A stretch of DNA of 64,000 bases from Sphingomonas ginsenosidimutans. GTDB taxonomy: Bacteria > Pseudomonadota > Alphaproteobacteria > Sphingomonadales > Sphingomonadaceae. Below are positions 63,118-64,000 of the stretch, in pieces (the first letter of the stretch is position 1; the number at the start of each line of letters is the position of its first letter). The DNA lies in the NCBI RefSeq assembly GCF_002374835.1, contig NZ_NWVD01000007.1, forward strand, positions 1 to 64,000. Reading direction: 5' to 3'. The notes beneath the pieces are model-generated. The model saw nothing but the letters and a program-made list of their open reading frames with translations. It had not been told where the DNA came from and did not search any database. The position numbers and the translations under genes are program-made.

Positions 63118-64000
63118 TATTTCAGCTCCGCCGGGTCGAGCGCGATCTCGCCTGCGACGATCGCGGCCGACCGCCGCTGGATCGCCGCCGGCGCGGCGAT
63201 CAGCCCGCGCTTCACCAGCGGCCCGCCGCGATCCCATGCCTGCGCATATTGGCGCAGGAAGGCGCGCAGGCCCGGGATGGCGCGCAGATGCGCCTTCTTG
63301 ACGTAGATGTAGAGCGGGCGCGCGCCGGGATAGGCGCCCGATGCGATCGTGTCATAGGTGGGGGCGACCCCGCTGATCGGCACGCCGTCCACCGCACGGG
63401 CATTCTCCTCCAGATAGCCGTAGCCGAAGATGCCGAGCGCGTTGGGATTGGATTGCAGCTTCTGGACGATCAGATTGTCGTTCTCGCCCGCGTCGATATA
63501 GGCGCCATCCTCGCGCACGCGCAGGCAGCGCGCGTTGAAGGCGTCGGGCGTGTGGTCGCGTACCGCCTTCATCGCCGGGTCCACCGCCTCGCACCCCGTC
63601 GCCAGGATCAGTTCGGCCAGCGCATCGCGCGTCCCGCTGGTCGATGGCGGGCCATAGACCTGGATCGGCACCGCGGGTAGCGCCGGATTGACGTCGCGCC
63701 ACGTCCGCGCGGCGTTGCGGCGCCCGCCAGGCGCGGCGGCGAGCGCGCGATAGATGTCGGCGGGGGTCAGCGCCATCTTCGGCCCGTTGCGCGCCTCCGC
63801 GAAGGCAATGCCGTCGATGCCGATCTGCACCTCCAGCACGCCGTCAACGCCGTTGCGCACGCACGTGTCGTACTCGCCGCGCTTCATGCGCCGCGACGCA
63901 TCCTCGATATCGGGATGGGCGGCGCCGATACCGGTGCAGAACAATTTCATCCCCGCGCCGGTGCCGGTCGATTCGATTACCGGCGGGCGTGCCTGCGGGT
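63117..64000 (-). CDS. pstS: Phosphate-binding protein PstS, cut by the window edge
   Basis: The frame is open to the right edge and reads VIESTGTGAGMKLFCTGIG at the boundary, so the true start and signal peptide lie outside. About 294 residues are inside. The phosphate-binding loop STGTGAG, DIEDASRRM and SGTRDALAEL are the recognisable PstS/SphX parts. It captures phosphate in the periplasm and heads the operon pstS-pstC-pstA-pstB-phoU-phoB; a Pho box, if present, is beyond the window. Confidence 0.92.
   Translation of the reverse strand, partial: PQARPPVIESTGTGAGMKLFCTGIGAAHPDIEDASRRMKRGEYDTCVRNGVDGVLEVQIGIDGIAFAEARNGPKMALTPADIYRALAAAPGGRRNAARTWRDVNPALPAVPIQVYGPPSTSGTRDALAELILATGCEAVDPAMKAVRDHTPDAFNARCLRVREDGAYIDAGENDNLIVQKLQSNPNALGIFGYGYLEENARAVDGVPISGVAPTYDTIASGAYPGARPLYIYVKKAHLRAIPGLRAFLRQYAQAWDRGGPLVKRGLIAAPAAIQRRSAAIVAGEIALDPAELK

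Noticed and set aside
1..64000. CRISPR array, rRNA operon, riboswitch or prophage structural genes
   Set aside because: No regularly spaced repeats, rRNA-like segments, recognised riboswitch folds or phage head/tail genes were seen on either strand.

Overview
The window reads as chromosome of a high-GC alphaproteobacterium of the Sphingomonas type. The clues are the block mutM-rpsT-dnaA beside ubiE-ubiB-coaBC-dut, genes for TimA-, DUF2794- and MltA/Smr-type proteins typical of this group, rpmH-rnpA-yidD-yidC-engB, and strong GC bias at third codon positions. The identification rests on gene content and protein resemblance recalled from memory, not on a search.

Positions 1 to about 12,200 look like a genomic island. 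They are less GC-rich than the rest, begin with an IS21-type end inserted into an IS5-type transposase remnant, and finish with a badly decayed tyrosine integrase lying directly downstream of a tRNA-Glu(CUC) gene, the usual attachment arrangement. The cargo is a five-gene minus-strand operon: a periplasmic M16 zinc peptidase, a TonB-dependent receptor with an STN domain, an SbmA/YddA-type ABC protein, a thioredoxin, and a cytosolic protein of unknown function. A divergent MocR-type regulator faces it and has lost the PLP-binding lysine. The first three genes have the composition of the E. coli yddA-yddB-pqqL locus and of Fus-type protease-associated import, so the likely job is to take up a peptide or small protein through the outer membrane, cut it in the periplasm and pass fragments inward.

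From 12,200 to 64,000 the content is mostly core. 12.4-19.8 kb: class II DAHP synthase, a non-canonical SDR, a truncated EamA transporter, a 2-hydroxyacid dehydrogenase, cysS, a nitrilase-type hydrolase, rpsU and an FKBP isomerase. 20-25.5 kb: a frameshifted DUF2268-type protease gene, a small secreted protein, a phosphoesterase, galU, and the coupled set dut / small protein / moeB-like. 25.5-33.1 kb: coaBC, a membrane protein, ubiB and ubiE on one strand, then mutM, rpsT and dnaA on the other. 33.1-43.4 kb: PspC, a DUF922 protease, trpS-murJ, secB, then TimA-mltA-Smr, a GGDEF/EAL protein, dapE and a cupin. 43.4-49.5 kb: GST, engB-yidC-yidD-rnpA-rpmH and a comM/yifB ATPase. 49.8-57.6 kb: a dicarboxylate symporter, oxyR divergent from ahpC-ahpD, a TauE exporter, cysE, DUF2794, a serine hydrolase lipoprotein and an SDR. 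57.7-64.0 kb: a Pro/Ala-rich secreted protein and the phosphate operon pstS-pstC-pstA-pstB-phoU-phoB, with pstS cut by the window edge.

Repeats of note are a perfect 75-bp in-frame tandem duplication inside the integrase remnant, a 27-bp perfect inverted repeat between ahpC and ahpD, and an intergenic palindromic element at 49.6-49.8 kb with a related solo arm at 14.75 kb.
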